Notes under the pieces: generated by a model
The model's input: the letters and a program-made list of their open reading frames with translations, nothing else
Databases searched by the model: none
What the model was told of the DNA's origin: nothing
Part shown: piece after piece, positions 7,917-16,621 of the stretch
How the letters are laid out: each line of letters starts with the position of its first letter
Numbering within the stretch: the first letter of the stretch is position 1
Position numbers and translations under genes: made by a program
From: Streptomyces buecherae
GTDB taxonomy: Bacteria > Actinomycetota > Actinomycetes > Streptomycetales > Streptomycetaceae
Direction: 5' to 3'
Assembly (NCBI RefSeq): GCF_014295035.1
Contig: NZ_CP060404.1
Span: forward strand, 5,306,501 to 5,370,500
DNA: 64,000 bases

Positions 7917-9953
7917 TCAGGTCGGGTCGAGTCCGTGCCCGCGCAGCCAGGGCAGCGGGTCGATGGCCGAACCGCCGCCGGGGCGCACCTCGAAGTGCAG
8001 GTGCGGGCCGGTGGAGTTGCCGGAGTCGCCCGAGTAACCAATGGTGTCGCCTGCCTGCACCGATCCGGTACGCACCTTCGTGCTGCCCAGGTGGCAGTAC
8101 CAGGTCTCGGTGCCATCGGGCGACGTCACTATCGCCATGTTCCCGTAGGCGACGTTGAACTGCGTCCGCACCGTGCCGTCGGTGGCGGCCATGACGGGCG
8201 TGCCGTAGTCGACCGGGAAGTCGATGCCGGTGTGCACCGACATCCAGTTGATGCCCGCCTGCCCGTACTGCGCGCTCAGTCCGTGCTGCTGCACTGGGAG
8301 CGCGTACTTGGGGCGCATGGCCTCCTTGCGCGCTGCCTCCTCCGCCTTGCGCCTCTTCTCGGCGGCCTGCCGCGCCTTGAGGTCGATGCGCTCCTGGGTG
8401 CGGCTGGCACGGTTGGCGAAGTTGTCGGCCTTCTCGGTGAGCCCGGCGAGCTGGGTGTCCAGCTTGCTGTTGGCGGCGGTGGGCTGCACCGTCGGGCGGT
8501 CGGGCGCGGCCTGCGTGGTCGACTCGTCCTTCTTGTCGCCGTCGCTGCCCACGCCGCTGACGGACGCGGCGGCCACCGCCGCGACGCCCATGACGGCGAC
8601 GGACGGTACGGCGACGGTCAGCAGCGCGGAACGCCGCGAGCGCGTGGCCGGCCGACGCCGGCCACGGCCGCCGTCCCGGCGCGCGGGCGGGGCGGTGCCG
8701 ACCGCAACCTCGGGCTGCTGCCGCCGTCGTGCGGCGCGGGTGCCGGGCTCTGCGGGGGAGGGGGCCGAGGGGCCGGAGGGGTGGGGGGAGGACGCGTCGC
8801 CGGAGGCGGCGTCGAGGTCGTACGGGGCGTCGAGATCGGCCTCGGACAAGGCCGGGAAGGTGGCCGTACGTTCAGGCTCCGCCTCGGGCGCCGGGTCGTA
8901 CGCCCGCTCGTGCGCCCTGGTGTGCTCCTCGTCGCCCGACTCCGCTTGCGAGTAGGGCTGCTCGTAGCCGGGAACCCCGGCGGGCGCCGTCGCGAAGGAG
9001 CCGGTGTCCCAGCCGCCGTTCTCGTCGTACCGCCCCGGCGCGCCGGCGTGCGCCTCGCCCGGCAGGTCCATCGCCGCGCCACGGGTCACGTCGCCGGCGG
9101 TGTCCGGAACCTGGAAGGAGCCGGTGTCCCACTGGATGCTGCCGTACGGGCCGGACTCGGGCCCTCCGGTCTCCCACTGCCCGGTGTCCCACTGGCCGCT
9201 CTCGTGCTGCCCGGGCTGGCGCGGGACGCCGTCCAGGGTGCCGGTGTTCCACTGCGCGGCGTCGAACTGCCCGGAGTCGAACTGGCCGGGGGCGAACTGT
9301 CCGGTGTCGTACGCCTGGTCCGCGAAGGGGCCGACGTCGAAGGTGCCGGTGGCGAAGGGCCCGCCGTCCAACTGACCGGTATCCGCGGGCCCGGCGACGA
9401 ACGACCCGGTCACGAACTGCCCGGTGTCGTACGCACCAACCTCGGACTGGCCGGTGTCCACCTGCCTCGCGTCGGACTGCCCCGCGCCCCCCCAGGCGCT
9501 GGTGTCCCACTGGCCGGAGGAGTCGGCATCCGCGCCGGTGAACGGCGCTGCGGCAGGCTGCGGATAACCGTTTGCGGCGGCCCAGTTGACCGTGGTGTCG
9601 TAGCTGCCGGTGTCATAGCCGTTCGACTGATCGTCGTACGCGGCGTTCCACTGCCCGGCGTCGTAGGAGCCGGATGACTGCCCGTCGTAGCCGGCGTCAT
9701 AGGGGTCGTGCGCGGCGTGCTGCTGGCGTCCGCCGTCCGAGCCGTTGGGGAGCGCGCCGTACGAGGGGTCGCTGGCTCCGTCGGCTTCGCCGTAACCGGT
9801 GGCGAACTGGTCGAAGGTACCGGTGGCGTAACCGTCGTACCCGGAATAGCCGTGCTGTGCGCTCTGCTGGTCATACGACCCGTAATGCGCTGATGAGGCA
9901 TCGGGAATATGGGCCGCCGGGTCTGGGTTCCCCGACGGGTGACGGTTGTTCAC
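7917..9953 (-). CDS. Membrane-anchored M23 family metallopeptidase with repetitive N-terminus
   Basis: A 678-residue LytM/M23 endopeptidase that should act on peptidoglycan outside the membrane. Residues 1-380 are low complexity, with many copies of short motifs such as YDTGQF, QWDTGSF and FVTGSF. One transmembrane helix follows (LLTVAVPSVAVMGVAAVAAA, about 455-475), then a coiled coil rich in Lys/Arg/Ala, and the M23 domain (about 565-678) with HTGIDFPVDYGTP and HLHFEVRPGG zinc and catalytic motifs. The start is taken as the second GTG of GTGGTG (reading MNNRHPSG), since family members commonly begin with a similar sequence; GAGAAG lies six bases upstream. Convergent with pcrA. The N-terminal repeats probably form a disordered cytoplasmic tail. 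Confidence 0.85.
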   Translation of the reverse strand: MNNRHPSGNPDPAAHIPDASSAHYGSYDQQSAQHGYSGYDGYATGTFDQFATGYGEADGASDPSYGALPNGSDGGRQQHAAHDPYDAGYDGQSSGSYDAGQWNAAYDDQSNGYDTGSYDTTVNWAAANGYPQPAAAPFTGADADSSGQWDTSAWGGAGQSDARQVDTGQSEVGAYDTGQFVTGSFVAGPADTGQLDGGPFATGTFDVGPFADQAYDTGQFAPGQFDSGQFDAAQWNTGTLDGVPRQPGQHESGQWDTGQWETGGPESGPYGSIQWDTGSFQVPDTAGDVTRGAAMDLPGEAHAGAPGRYDENGGWDTGSFATAPAGVPGYEQPYSQAESGDEEHTRAHERAYDPAPEAEPERTATFPALSEADLDAPYDLDAASGDASSPHPSGPSAPSPAEPGTRAARRRQQPEVAVGTAPPARRDGGRGRRRPATRSRRSALLTVAVPSVAVMGVAAVAAASVSGVGSDGDKKDESTTQAAPDRPTVQPTAANSKLDTQLAGLTEKADNFANRASRTQERIDLKARQAAEKRRKAEEAARKEAMRPKYALPVQQHGLSAQYGQAGINWMSVHTGIDFPVDYGTPVMAATDGTVRTQFNVAYGNMAIVTSPDGTETWYCHLGSTKVRTGSVQAGDTIGYSGDSGNSTGPHLHFEVRPGGGSAIDPLPWLRGHGLDPT

Positions 9954-10849
9954 CACCAACTTCTCTTTCGCCTCGACAGCAGGAGAATTAGCGGCGACTG
10001 TACCCGGCGGTATGCGACGCCGACAATCTTCCACAGGTTTCTGGCTCGCCGAGAACGGGCATTTGGTCGCCTTTCGGCGCGTCGAGCGGCATTACTTGGC
10101 CGTGTGTTCGATATCTGTTCGATGAATTTCGCCATGATCGCGCAACCGAACCCCCTTCCCGAGCGTCTACGGGCCCTCTGCGAGGGGGCTCTGGGGGAGC
10201 GTTGTGCGTGCCGCCTCTGAGGGGGAGCGCCCGTCGGGCGGCGGTGGCGGCGGCGTCGGTGTCGGCGGTGGGTCGCGAGGTGGCGTGGTGCGTTGCGTTG
10301 TCGCCTCTGGAGTCGCGCCGGTCGCGCCGGTTGCGCTGGGGTGCGGCGTGGCGTGTGCCGTGTGCCGCCTGCTGTGCGGCCAGGTGGGGCGTCGGGGCGT
10401 GGTGGGCGGGTGAACTGGCGTCGCGTAAGTCGCCATTGCCGCGTATGCGGTCACTCTTGTGCCGGGTGCCGGGTGCCGGGTACGCGGTGCGCTGGGTGGG
10501 GGCCGTGGCGGGGTGGGTTGCGCGGTCGCGTGCGGGGAGGCGAGGGCCGAGGGAGGCGGGGGTGGCCGGTGTGGGCCGTACCCTGCGCCGGGCGGCTGAC
10601 GGCGCAGGGTACGGCGACTTCACGATGGCTTTCCCGGTCGTCCCGCGAGCTGGCCGCGGCGGCGGCGCGTAGCGTACGTGGTGTCCACGTGTGATTTCCC
10701 CCTCCCTCTTCACCGGGGCACGACCGGGTGCGGGATGCTGGCGATAACGTTCGTTCACACCTATGGCCAGTGACGGCAGTCGTGCGTGGCACGTGCTGGC
10801 CGCCTGCGGGAGCAGACGGCCAGGAATCCATAAAGGCATGGAGGCAGTG
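9954..10849. other. 896-bp divergent intergenic region
   Basis: No convincing gene on either strand. It holds tandem GTTCGAT motifs (10106-10112 and 10117-10123), spaced 11 bp apart in the AT-richer part upstream of the M23 gene. A strong 15-bp hairpin lies at 10575-10615. AT-rich promoter-like sequence at about 10735-10765 precedes icmB. The G-rich stretch 10200-10560 has no codon pattern that suggests a protein. Confidence 0.5.
10575..10615. terminator. Orphan 15-bp perfect hairpin
   Basis: GCCGTACCCTGCGCC at 10575-10589 pairs fully with 10601-10615 around an 11-base loop. It looks like a factor-independent terminator, yet both flanking genes point away from it, so it may end an unannotated transcript arising in this intergenic region. 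Confidence 0.55.
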
Positions 10850-11263
10850 ATGGGAGTGACCGGTCCGATCCGCGTGGTGGTGGCCAAGCCGGGGCTCGAC
10901 GGCCATGATCGCGGGGCGAAGGTCATCGCGCGTGCGCTGCGGGACGCCGGTATGGAGGTCATCTACACCGGGCTGCACCAGACTCCGGAGCAGGTCGTGG
11001 ACACCGCGATCCAGGAGGACGCCGACGCCATCGGCCTGTCCATCCTCTCCGGCGCGCACATGACGCTCTTCGCCAAGGTTCTTGAACTGCTGCGCGAGCG
11101 CGAGGCCGAGGACATCAAGGTGTTCGGCGGCGGCATCATCCCCGAGGCGGACATCGCTCCGCTGAAGGAACAGGGCGTGGCCGCGATCTTCACCCCCGGC
11201 GCCCCGACCACGGACGTCGTGGCATGGGTGCGTGCCAACGTGCGGCACCCCGCAGAGGCGTAA
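10850..11263 (+). CDS. icmB: Isobutyryl-CoA mutase small (cobalamin-binding) subunit
   Basis: A 137-residue stand-alone B12-binding domain. The DxHxxG motif (D17-H19-G22 in GLDGHDRGAK) supplies the histidine that replaces dimethylbenzimidazole below the cobalt. SILSGAH and FGGGII are the other conserved loops of the methylmalonyl-CoA mutase C-terminal fold. Length and sequence agree with IcmB of Streptomyces, which pairs with the large subunit IcmA (encoded elsewhere) to interconvert isobutyryl-CoA and n-butyryl-CoA, feeding valine-derived units into fatty acids and polyketides. The ATG at 10850 has GGAGG five bases upstream; the ATG at 10838 is less well placed. It stands alone, followed by a terminator. 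It could also serve a methylmalonyl-CoA-type mutase lacking its own B12 domain. Confidence 0.85.
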   Translation: MGVTGPIRVVVAKPGLDGHDRGAKVIARALRDAGMEVIYTGLHQTPEQVVDTAIQEDADAIGLSILSGAHMTLFAKVLELLREREAEDIKVFGGGIIPEADIAPLKEQGVAAIFTPGAPTTDVVAWVRANVRHPAEA

Positions 11264-11272
11264 CCCCCGCGC

Positions 11273-11305
11273 CCACCGGCCGCCGCCCCCCGCGGCGGCC
11301 GGTGG
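11273..11305 (+). terminator. Terminator of icmB
   Basis: A 14-bp perfect stem (CCACCGGCCGCCGC at 11273-11286 with 11292-11305), 5-base loop, starting nine bases after the icmB stop codon. Confidence 0.8.
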
Positions 11306-11511
11306 CCGGCAGCCGCCCGTCCGAGGCGTGCGGCACGGGGGACGGGGCGTACGGAGCGTCCCCGTAGGCGGTGGTCGTGGCGGAGGCCCCGGCGCCCGCC
11401 CGTACGTGGCCGCGAGGGCCGGTCGGCCGGCGCGGTACGCAGCCGCCCGCGACCGCCCGGGGGGTGTTCGGTGCGGCCGCGGATGCCGAAGACCCAGCAC
11501 CCCGCCGCTGC

Positions 11512-13380
11512 CTAGGCCCCGCTGACTTCCGCCCCTCCCGTCTCCTCCGTCTCTCCTGGGTCTGGCGCGCCGTCCGGTTGGTCCGGTGCGGCGGCCAGTT
11601 CCGCCTGCATGGTGGCGCGCAGGCGCAACGTGCCGACCAGCCGTTGGAACGCCTCCGACCAGTAGCCGATCGCCCCCGGCGCGCCGTCGCGGGGCTCCTC
11701 CGCTATCGCGGTCAGCACCTCGAGCCGATCGGCGAGCGCCGGGTCGAGGCACCGCTCGGCCAGGCCCATCACCCCGCTGAAGCTCCAGGGGTAACTGCCC
11801 GCGTCGCGGGCGATGTCGAGGGCGTCCACCACCGCGCGACCCAGCGGCTCGGCCCACGGCACCGTGCAGACGCCGAGCAGCCGGAACGCGTCGGACAAGC
11901 CGTGCGTCGCGATGAACTCCGCCACCCACGCGGCCCGCTCCGCCGCCGGCAACACCGCGAGCAACTTGGCCGGATCGCGCCAGGACGGGCCGGCGGCCGT
12001 CGGGGACAGGTGTCCGCCCAGCGCCGCTCGCGCCGCGGACGCGCCGCCTGCGGGCGCGCCTCCCGGATGCGCGCCGGCGCCTCCCTGTCCGCCGCCCGGG
12101 TGCCCGGCGCCCTGGGGCGCGGTGGCGGGCGGGTCGGTGAGCGGCGCCGACGGGTCGCCCTCCGGGGTGTTGAGCAGGGCGCGGGCCCAGTCGGCGTTCC
12201 GCTGTCGCACGGCGGCGCGGCCCCACGCCGCGTGCAACTCGGCCTGCCAGTCGTCGGCGACGGGGAGGGCGAGGATCTGCGCGGGCGTGCGCCCGCCGAA
12301 CCGTTCGACCCAGGCGTCGAGCGGGGTCGCCTCCACCAACTGGCCCAGCCACCAGGCCCGTTCTCCGCGCCCCGACGGCGGCTTGGCGATGACGCCGTCG
12401 CGCTCCATCTCGCTGTCGCAGCTCGCGGGCGGCGCCACGGTCAGCACGGGGCGGCCGGCGTCCGCGCGCAGGGTGACGCAGGCGGTCGAGCGGGCGGCCA
12501 TCCGCGCGGCGAGCGCGGAGTCGGGCAGGGCCGACAGCAGCTCGGCCGCGGTGGAGCGCACGTTGCGGCTGCGGTCGGACAGGGCCTGTTCCACGAAGGG
12601 CTCGTCGGCCTGCGAGAGGCCCTCGCGCAACGAGTCGAGGAACATCAGTCGGTCCTCGGCCCGCTCCGTGCTCCACGTGCGGGCGAGGAGGGCCAGCGCC
12701 GCGGCCGGGTCCCGGCGGCGCAGCGAGGCCAGCAGGGCCACCCGCTCGGCGAACAGCCCCTCATCCCAGACGCGCTGTGTCGCCGCCGCGTCCAGCGCGG
12801 CGCCGGGGGCGGCGGGGTCGGACGCGCCGGTCGGCGGCCCGCCGCGCAGGGCGAACTTCCAGTCCGGGTTGAGCCGCGCCAGCCACAGCGCGCGCGGGCC
12901 CGCCAGAGTGAGCGCGGCCGGGCGCAGGTCGGTGCGCGCGCGGGCCGCGTCGAGCAGGGCGGGGAGCAGGGCCGAGGGTGCTCGGTAGCCGTGCCGGTTG
13001 GCGGCGGACAGCCACTGCGGCAGCAGTTCCGCCAGGTCGGGTGCGGTGCGCGAGCCGCCGCCCCCGGAACCGGCGCGCTCGGTGAGCAGCATGGCGAGCC
13101 GTACGCGGGCCGCGGGCGGCAGGTCCGGCCGTGGGTCGGCGGGCGCGGGGGCGGGGCCGCGCCGCGCGGCGGCGGGACGCAGTCCCGCCCTGCGCTGCAC
13201 GGTACTGATCGCGGCGGCCTCCAGGAGCGCCGCCGCGGGGTCCTGGCCCGGCCGCGCGGCCACCGGCGGCGTGCGCCGGTCGGTGCCGAGGAGCGCGGCG
13301 GCCAGCAGGTCGCCCCAGTCGGCCACGGGGCGTACGCCGCCGGGCGCCGGCGGGGCAGCCGAAGTGTCGGTCAACGTCAC
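11512..13380 (-). CDS. DUF5691 family protein
   Basis: A 622-residue protein of unknown function that I place in DUF5691 from its sequence style and its usual partner, the SWIM protein gene just upstream. It starts WGDLLAAALLGTDRRTPP and consists mostly of Ala/Leu/Arg-rich helices that look like HEAT-type repeats (for example RVALLASLRRRDPAAALALL, and SDRSRNVRSTAAELLSALP at about 270-290), suggesting a solenoid scaffold. A Gly/Pro/Ala-rich linker interrupts it at about residues 400-450. No signal peptide or membrane segment. The GTG at 13380 has GGAGG seven bases upstream. The SWIM gene ends 298 bases upstream on the same strand and no promoter motif was recognised in that gap, so co-transcription is possible. 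Confidence 0.7.
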   Translation of the reverse strand: MTLTDTSAAPPAPGGVRPVADWGDLLAAALLGTDRRTPPVAARPGQDPAAALLEAAAISTVQRRAGLRPAAARRGPAPAPADPRPDLPPAARVRLAMLLTERAGSGGGGSRTAPDLAELLPQWLSAANRHGYRAPSALLPALLDAARARTDLRPAALTLAGPRALWLARLNPDWKFALRGGPPTGASDPAAPGAALDAAATQRVWDEGLFAERVALLASLRRRDPAAALALLARTWSTERAEDRLMFLDSLREGLSQADEPFVEQALSDRSRNVRSTAAELLSALPDSALAARMAARSTACVTLRADAGRPVLTVAPPASCDSEMERDGVIAKPPSGRGERAWWLGQLVEATPLDAWVERFGGRTPAQILALPVADDWQAELHAAWGRAAVRQRNADWARALLNTPEGDPSAPLTDPPATAPQGAGHPGGGQGGAGAHPGGAPAGGASAARAALGGHLSPTAAGPSWRDPAKLLAVLPAAERAAWVAEFIATHGLSDAFRLLGVCTVPWAEPLGRAVVDALDIARDAGSYPWSFSGVMGLAERCLDPALADRLEVLTAIAEEPRDGAPGAIGYWSEAFQRLVGTLRLRATMQAELAAAPDQPDGAPDPGETEETGGAEVSGA

Positions 13381-13678
13381 GGTGTGCCTCCAGGAGAGGT
13401 GGGGCGGCGGGTCGGCGGGTGGGGCAGGTGCTCGGCGGGACGAGGTGCTGGCCGCGCGTCCGTCCGGGGGCCCGGCCGTCCGTCGGTGGGCCGGGCGTCG
13501 GCGTGCGGCGTCGCCCTGGTGTGGCGCCGCCCGGGCGCGTCGGCCACGGTGGGCGTGCTGACGGGGTGGTGGGGTGGTGGCGGTGCGGCCTGGCCGCGTA
13601 CGGGTGCGCGTGCGCGCGTGACGAGGCGCGCGCATAACGAGGCGCGCCCGTGCCGAGGGTGCGGCGCGGGCCGTGGCG

Positions 13679-15301
13679 TCACGGTCCGGTGCGGTGGGTG
13701 CCGGAGGTGAGCGCGACCGGCGCGCCGTTCCAGACGGTCAGTGGTACGAAGCCGCGGTGCCCGCACTCGCCGAAGACCGTGAGGGGGGCGCCGCCGGATA
13801 TCGCGGTGAGCTGCCACAGGTTGCTCGTACAGCGCGGGTCGATGGGCAGGGCGAACGTCCCGCCCGCGTCGGCCAGTTGCCAGCCGTCGTCGCCGGTCCG
13901 GGTCGCCGACTCGGTGGCGGCGCCGGCACCGCCGCCCCGCTGTCCGCCGCGCGGAGCGCCCGCGTCGGCGAGCGCCTCCAGAGCCGCCGCGTCCGGCACC
14001 GGGACGACCCGGGAGAGGACCACGGGCCAGGCGTCGAGCCAGGGATCGTCCCGCAGCGCGGTGCCGTACGCGGCCAGGGCGGTGGAAACGTCCACGCCGG
14101 GCGGGGCCTGCGCGGGAGCGCCGGCCGCGCGCGTGGCGCCGGCGTGCGCCGCGGAGGCCGCGTCCGCGCCGGCTGACCGGGCCGGGGCGACGGCAGCCGC
14201 CGGTTCGGGCGTGGAGGCGACGGCGGGGGTGGGCGCGCCGCCGCCGTTCGTCGTCCCGTAACGCCGGCCGAGGGCGGCGCGCAGGGGGCGGGCGGCCGGG
14301 TAGTACGCGAGGTCCGCGTCGAGCACCAGGCCGACCGGGAGGGCCAGTTCGGGGGCGCGGCCGGCGGCGCCGAAGGAGAGCAGCAGGGCCATCCGGCCCG
14401 TGCGCTCGCCGCGCAGCCATACCCGCCGGGTGGTCAGCTTGCCGTCGTCGCTGTCCTGCCGGCCGAGCACCAACCAGTCGTCGCGGACCGGCTCCGCCGT
14501 GGCCAGCAGCTCCGCCGTGTCCGTGGTCAGCCCGACCCGCGTGCGGGCCGTGGCGGCCAGCGGGGCGGGGAGGTCGGCCACGCGCTGGAAACCCTCGCTG
14601 AGCAGGTGCAGGAGAGCGCACTCCTCCAGCAGGCGGGACGGCCAGCCGGCCCCCGACGTGGTGATCGCCCCCAGTTCCCGCACCCGCGCCGCAAGGCCCG
14701 GGGCCTGGGCGTCGACCATGCGGGCGGCCGTCTCGTCCCACTGCGCGTACCCGGACCGGTCGGCGCCGGCCAGGCCGTCCCGGATGAGGTCGGTCAGCCG
14801 CTGCTCCAGCTCCGTCGCGCCCGCGGCGATGCGCCGCTCACGCTGCTCGATCCGGTCCGCGCGGCGGCGCGCCGCCGCCCCGTCGTCACCGGCCCCGGCC
14901 GCCCCCTCGCCGGCGTCCGCCCCCTGCGCGCCGGCGTACGAGGCCGCCTCGCGCTCCGCGCGCTCGCGCCGGCCGGTCAGCCACTCCGCGGCCCACGGTG
15001 GCGCCTCGGCGTCGGGCATCGGCTCCTCCGTAGCCCAGAGCAACAGCAGGCCGAGCGCGTGCTTGCACGGGAACTTGCGGCTCGGGCAACTGCACCGGTA
15101 CGCCGGGCCCGAGAGGTCGATCACGGTCTGGTACGGCTTGCTGCCGCTGCCTGAGCACAGCCCCCACAACGCCCCGTCGCGCACGCCGGTGCCCGACCAC
15201 GGCGCGGGCGACGACAGCTTGCCGCCCGCCTTCTGTGACGCGGCGTCAGGAGCGAGCGCGAGCACCTGTTCCGCCGTCCATCGTTCCCCCTGCCAATTCA
15301 T
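13679..15301 (-). CDS. SWIM zinc-finger protein
   Basis: A 540-residue protein with a SWIM zinc finger near the N-terminus: YRCSCPSRKFPCKHALG (about residues 60-76) gives the CxC...CxH ligand pattern, preceded by GSGSKPYQTVIDL. SWIM domains bind nucleic acid or protein. The rest is Ala-rich and helical, with a conserved-looking TDLIRDGLAG segment. The ATG at 15301 was chosen over the upstream TTG (15331) because the PafBC-type promoter lies between them: its -10 ends eight bases before the ATG, so the TTG would not be transcribed and the message is leaderless. Divergent from moxR by 141 bases and always near MoxR/VWA genes in related genomes as I recall them; probably part of one system. Confidence 0.85.
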   Translation of the reverse strand: MNWQGERWTAEQVLALAPDAASQKAGGKLSSPAPWSGTGVRDGALWGLCSGSGSKPYQTVIDLSGPAYRCSCPSRKFPCKHALGLLLLWATEEPMPDAEAPPWAAEWLTGRRERAEREAASYAGAQGADAGEGAAGAGDDGAAARRRADRIEQRERRIAAGATELEQRLTDLIRDGLAGADRSGYAQWDETAARMVDAQAPGLAARVRELGAITTSGAGWPSRLLEECALLHLLSEGFQRVADLPAPLAATARTRVGLTTDTAELLATAEPVRDDWLVLGRQDSDDGKLTTRRVWLRGERTGRMALLLSFGAAGRAPELALPVGLVLDADLAYYPAARPLRAALGRRYGTTNGGGAPTPAVASTPEPAAAVAPARSAGADAASAAHAGATRAAGAPAQAPPGVDVSTALAAYGTALRDDPWLDAWPVVLSRVVPVPDAAALEALADAGAPRGGQRGGGAGAATESATRTGDDGWQLADAGGTFALPIDPRCTSNLWQLTAISGGAPLTVFGECGHRGFVPLTVWNGAPVALTSGTHRTGP

Positions 15302-15308
15302 GTCCACG

Positions 15309-15331
15309 ACGCTAGGCCACCCCACTGACAA
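15309..15331 (-). promoter_or_regulatory. PafBC (RecA-NDp) promoter of the SWIM gene
   Basis: On the minus strand: TTGTCAGTG, eight bases, TAGCGT, a perfect fit to TTGTCRGTG-N8-TAnnnT. The predicted transcript start falls at the ATG at 15301. Confidence 0.82.
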
Positions 15332-15367
15332 TCGCCCTGACCTGCTGTTTCCCCAGCCCGAGCGGGA

Positions 15368-15390
15368 TTGTCAGAGGGGTGGTGCATGGT
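15368..15390 (+). promoter_or_regulatory. Degenerate PafBC-like promoter of moxR
   Basis: TTGTCAGAG, eight bases, CATGGT. One mismatch in the -35-side motif and a C for T at the first -10 base. It mirrors the opposing promoter at 15309-15331, forming the inverted pair CTGACAAT...ATTGTCAG. A leader of about 45 bases would precede the moxR start. Confidence 0.5.
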
Positions 15391-15442
15391 GGTTGACGTC
15401 CCCGGCCGAAGCAGCCGGACGGGCAGGTGAAGAGGGGGATTT

Positions 15443-16621
15443 GTGACCGTGTCTGGAACCACGAACACCGTGTCGGACACCGCGCGGGCCGCGTCGGAAG
15501 CCACCGCGACCGCCGATGCCGCACCGCTGAGCGAGGAGCGCCCGGAGGCGCTCCGACCGCACGCCGAGGACGCGTTCGCCGAGGAGCTGGCCGCCCTCGC
15601 CGCGGCCGACGACCGGCCGCGACCGACCAACTGGCGCCTCTCGCCCTGGGCCGTGGCCACGTACCTGCTGGGCGGCACGCTGCCGGACGGCACCGTGATC
15701 ACCCCGAAGTACGTGGGACCGCGCCGCATCGTCGAGGTCGCCGTGACGACGCTGGCCACGGACCGGGCGCTGCTGCTGCTCGGCGTGCCGGGCACCGCCA
15801 AGACCTGGGTGTCGGAGCACCTGGCGGCGGCGGTGAGCGGCGACTCGACGCTGCTGGTGCAGGGCACGGCGGGCACCTCGGAGGAGGCCATCAGGTACGG
15901 CTGGAACTACGCCCAACTCCTGGCCCACGGGCCGAGCCGGGACGCCCTCGTGCCCAGCCCGGTGATGCGGGCCATGGCTGACGGCATGACCGCGCGCGTG
16001 GAGGAGCTGACCCGCATCCCGGCCGACGTGCAGGACACGCTGATCACCGTCCTGTCGGAGAAGACGCTGCCCATCCCGGAGTTGGGCGCCGAGGTGCAGG
16101 CGGCGCGCGGGTTCAACCTGATCGCCACGGCCAACGACCGGGACCGGGGCGTCAACGAGCTGTCCAGCGCGCTGCGCCGCCGGTTCAACACCGTGGTGCT
16201 GCCGCTGCCCGCCACGCCCGAGGCAGAGGTCGAGATCGTCGCGCGCCGCGTCGACCAGCTCGGCACGTCGCTGGACCTGCCGTCCACGCCCGAGGCCATA
16301 GCGGAGATCAGGCGCGTGGTCACGGTCTTCCGCGAGCTGCGCTCCGGGATGACCAGCGACGGCCGGACCAAGCTCAAGTCGCCGTCGGGCACGTTGTCCA
16401 CGGCCGAGGCGATCTCGGTCGTCACCGGTGGTCTGGCACTGGCCGCGCACTTCGGTGACGGCGTGCTGCGCGCGGACGACGTGGCGGCGGGCATCCTGGG
16501 CGCCGTCGTCCGCGACCCGGCCGCCGACCGGGTGATCTGGCAGGAGTACGTGGAAACCGTCGTTCGCGAGCGCGATGGCTGGAAGGACTTCTACCGCGCC
16601 TGCCGTGAGGTGAGCGCGTGA
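15443..16621 (+). CDS. MoxR-type AAA+ ATPase
   Basis: A 392-residue AAA+ ATPase of the MoxR class, which act as chaperones that remodel or insert cofactors into partner proteins together with VWA-domain proteins. Walker A is LLGVPGTAKTW (about residue 113-121), sensor and arginine-finger regions are ATANDRDRGVNELSSALRRRF, and the substrate-side loop contains PELGAEVQAARGFN. The GTG at 15443 has AGGGGG six bases upstream. The next gene starts inside the stop codon (GTGA overlap at 16618-16621), so the two are translationally coupled. Driven by the divergent region shared with the SWIM gene. Confidence 0.9.
   Translation: MTVSGTTNTVSDTARAASEATATADAAPLSEERPEALRPHAEDAFAEELAALAAADDRPRPTNWRLSPWAVATYLLGGTLPDGTVITPKYVGPRRIVEVAVTTLATDRALLLLGVPGTAKTWVSEHLAAAVSGDSTLLVQGTAGTSEEAIRYGWNYAQLLAHGPSRDALVPSPVMRAMADGMTARVEELTRIPADVQDTLITVLSEKTLPIPELGAEVQAARGFNLIATANDRDRGVNELSSALRRRFNTVVLPLPATPEAEVEIVARRVDQLGTSLDLPSTPEAIAEIRRVVTVFRELRSGMTSDGRTKLKSPSGTLSTAEAISVVTGGLALAAHFGDGVLRADDVAAGILGAVVRDPAADRVIWQEYVETVVRERDGWKDFYRACREVSA

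Noticed and set aside
5355..9677. 1440-residue open frame on the plus strand
   Set aside because: It overlaps pcrA and the M23 gene in another frame and has an Arg/Gly/His-rich composition typical of shadow frames in GC-rich DNA.
10202..10672. 156-residue frame in the M23-icmB intergenic region
   Set aside because: Arg/Trp/Cys-rich shadow-like composition, and it runs through the strong hairpin at 10575-10615.
15299..15331. Upstream TTG start for the SWIM protein
   Set aside because: The PafBC-type promoter lies between this codon and ATG 15301, so the extra residues would not be transcribed.
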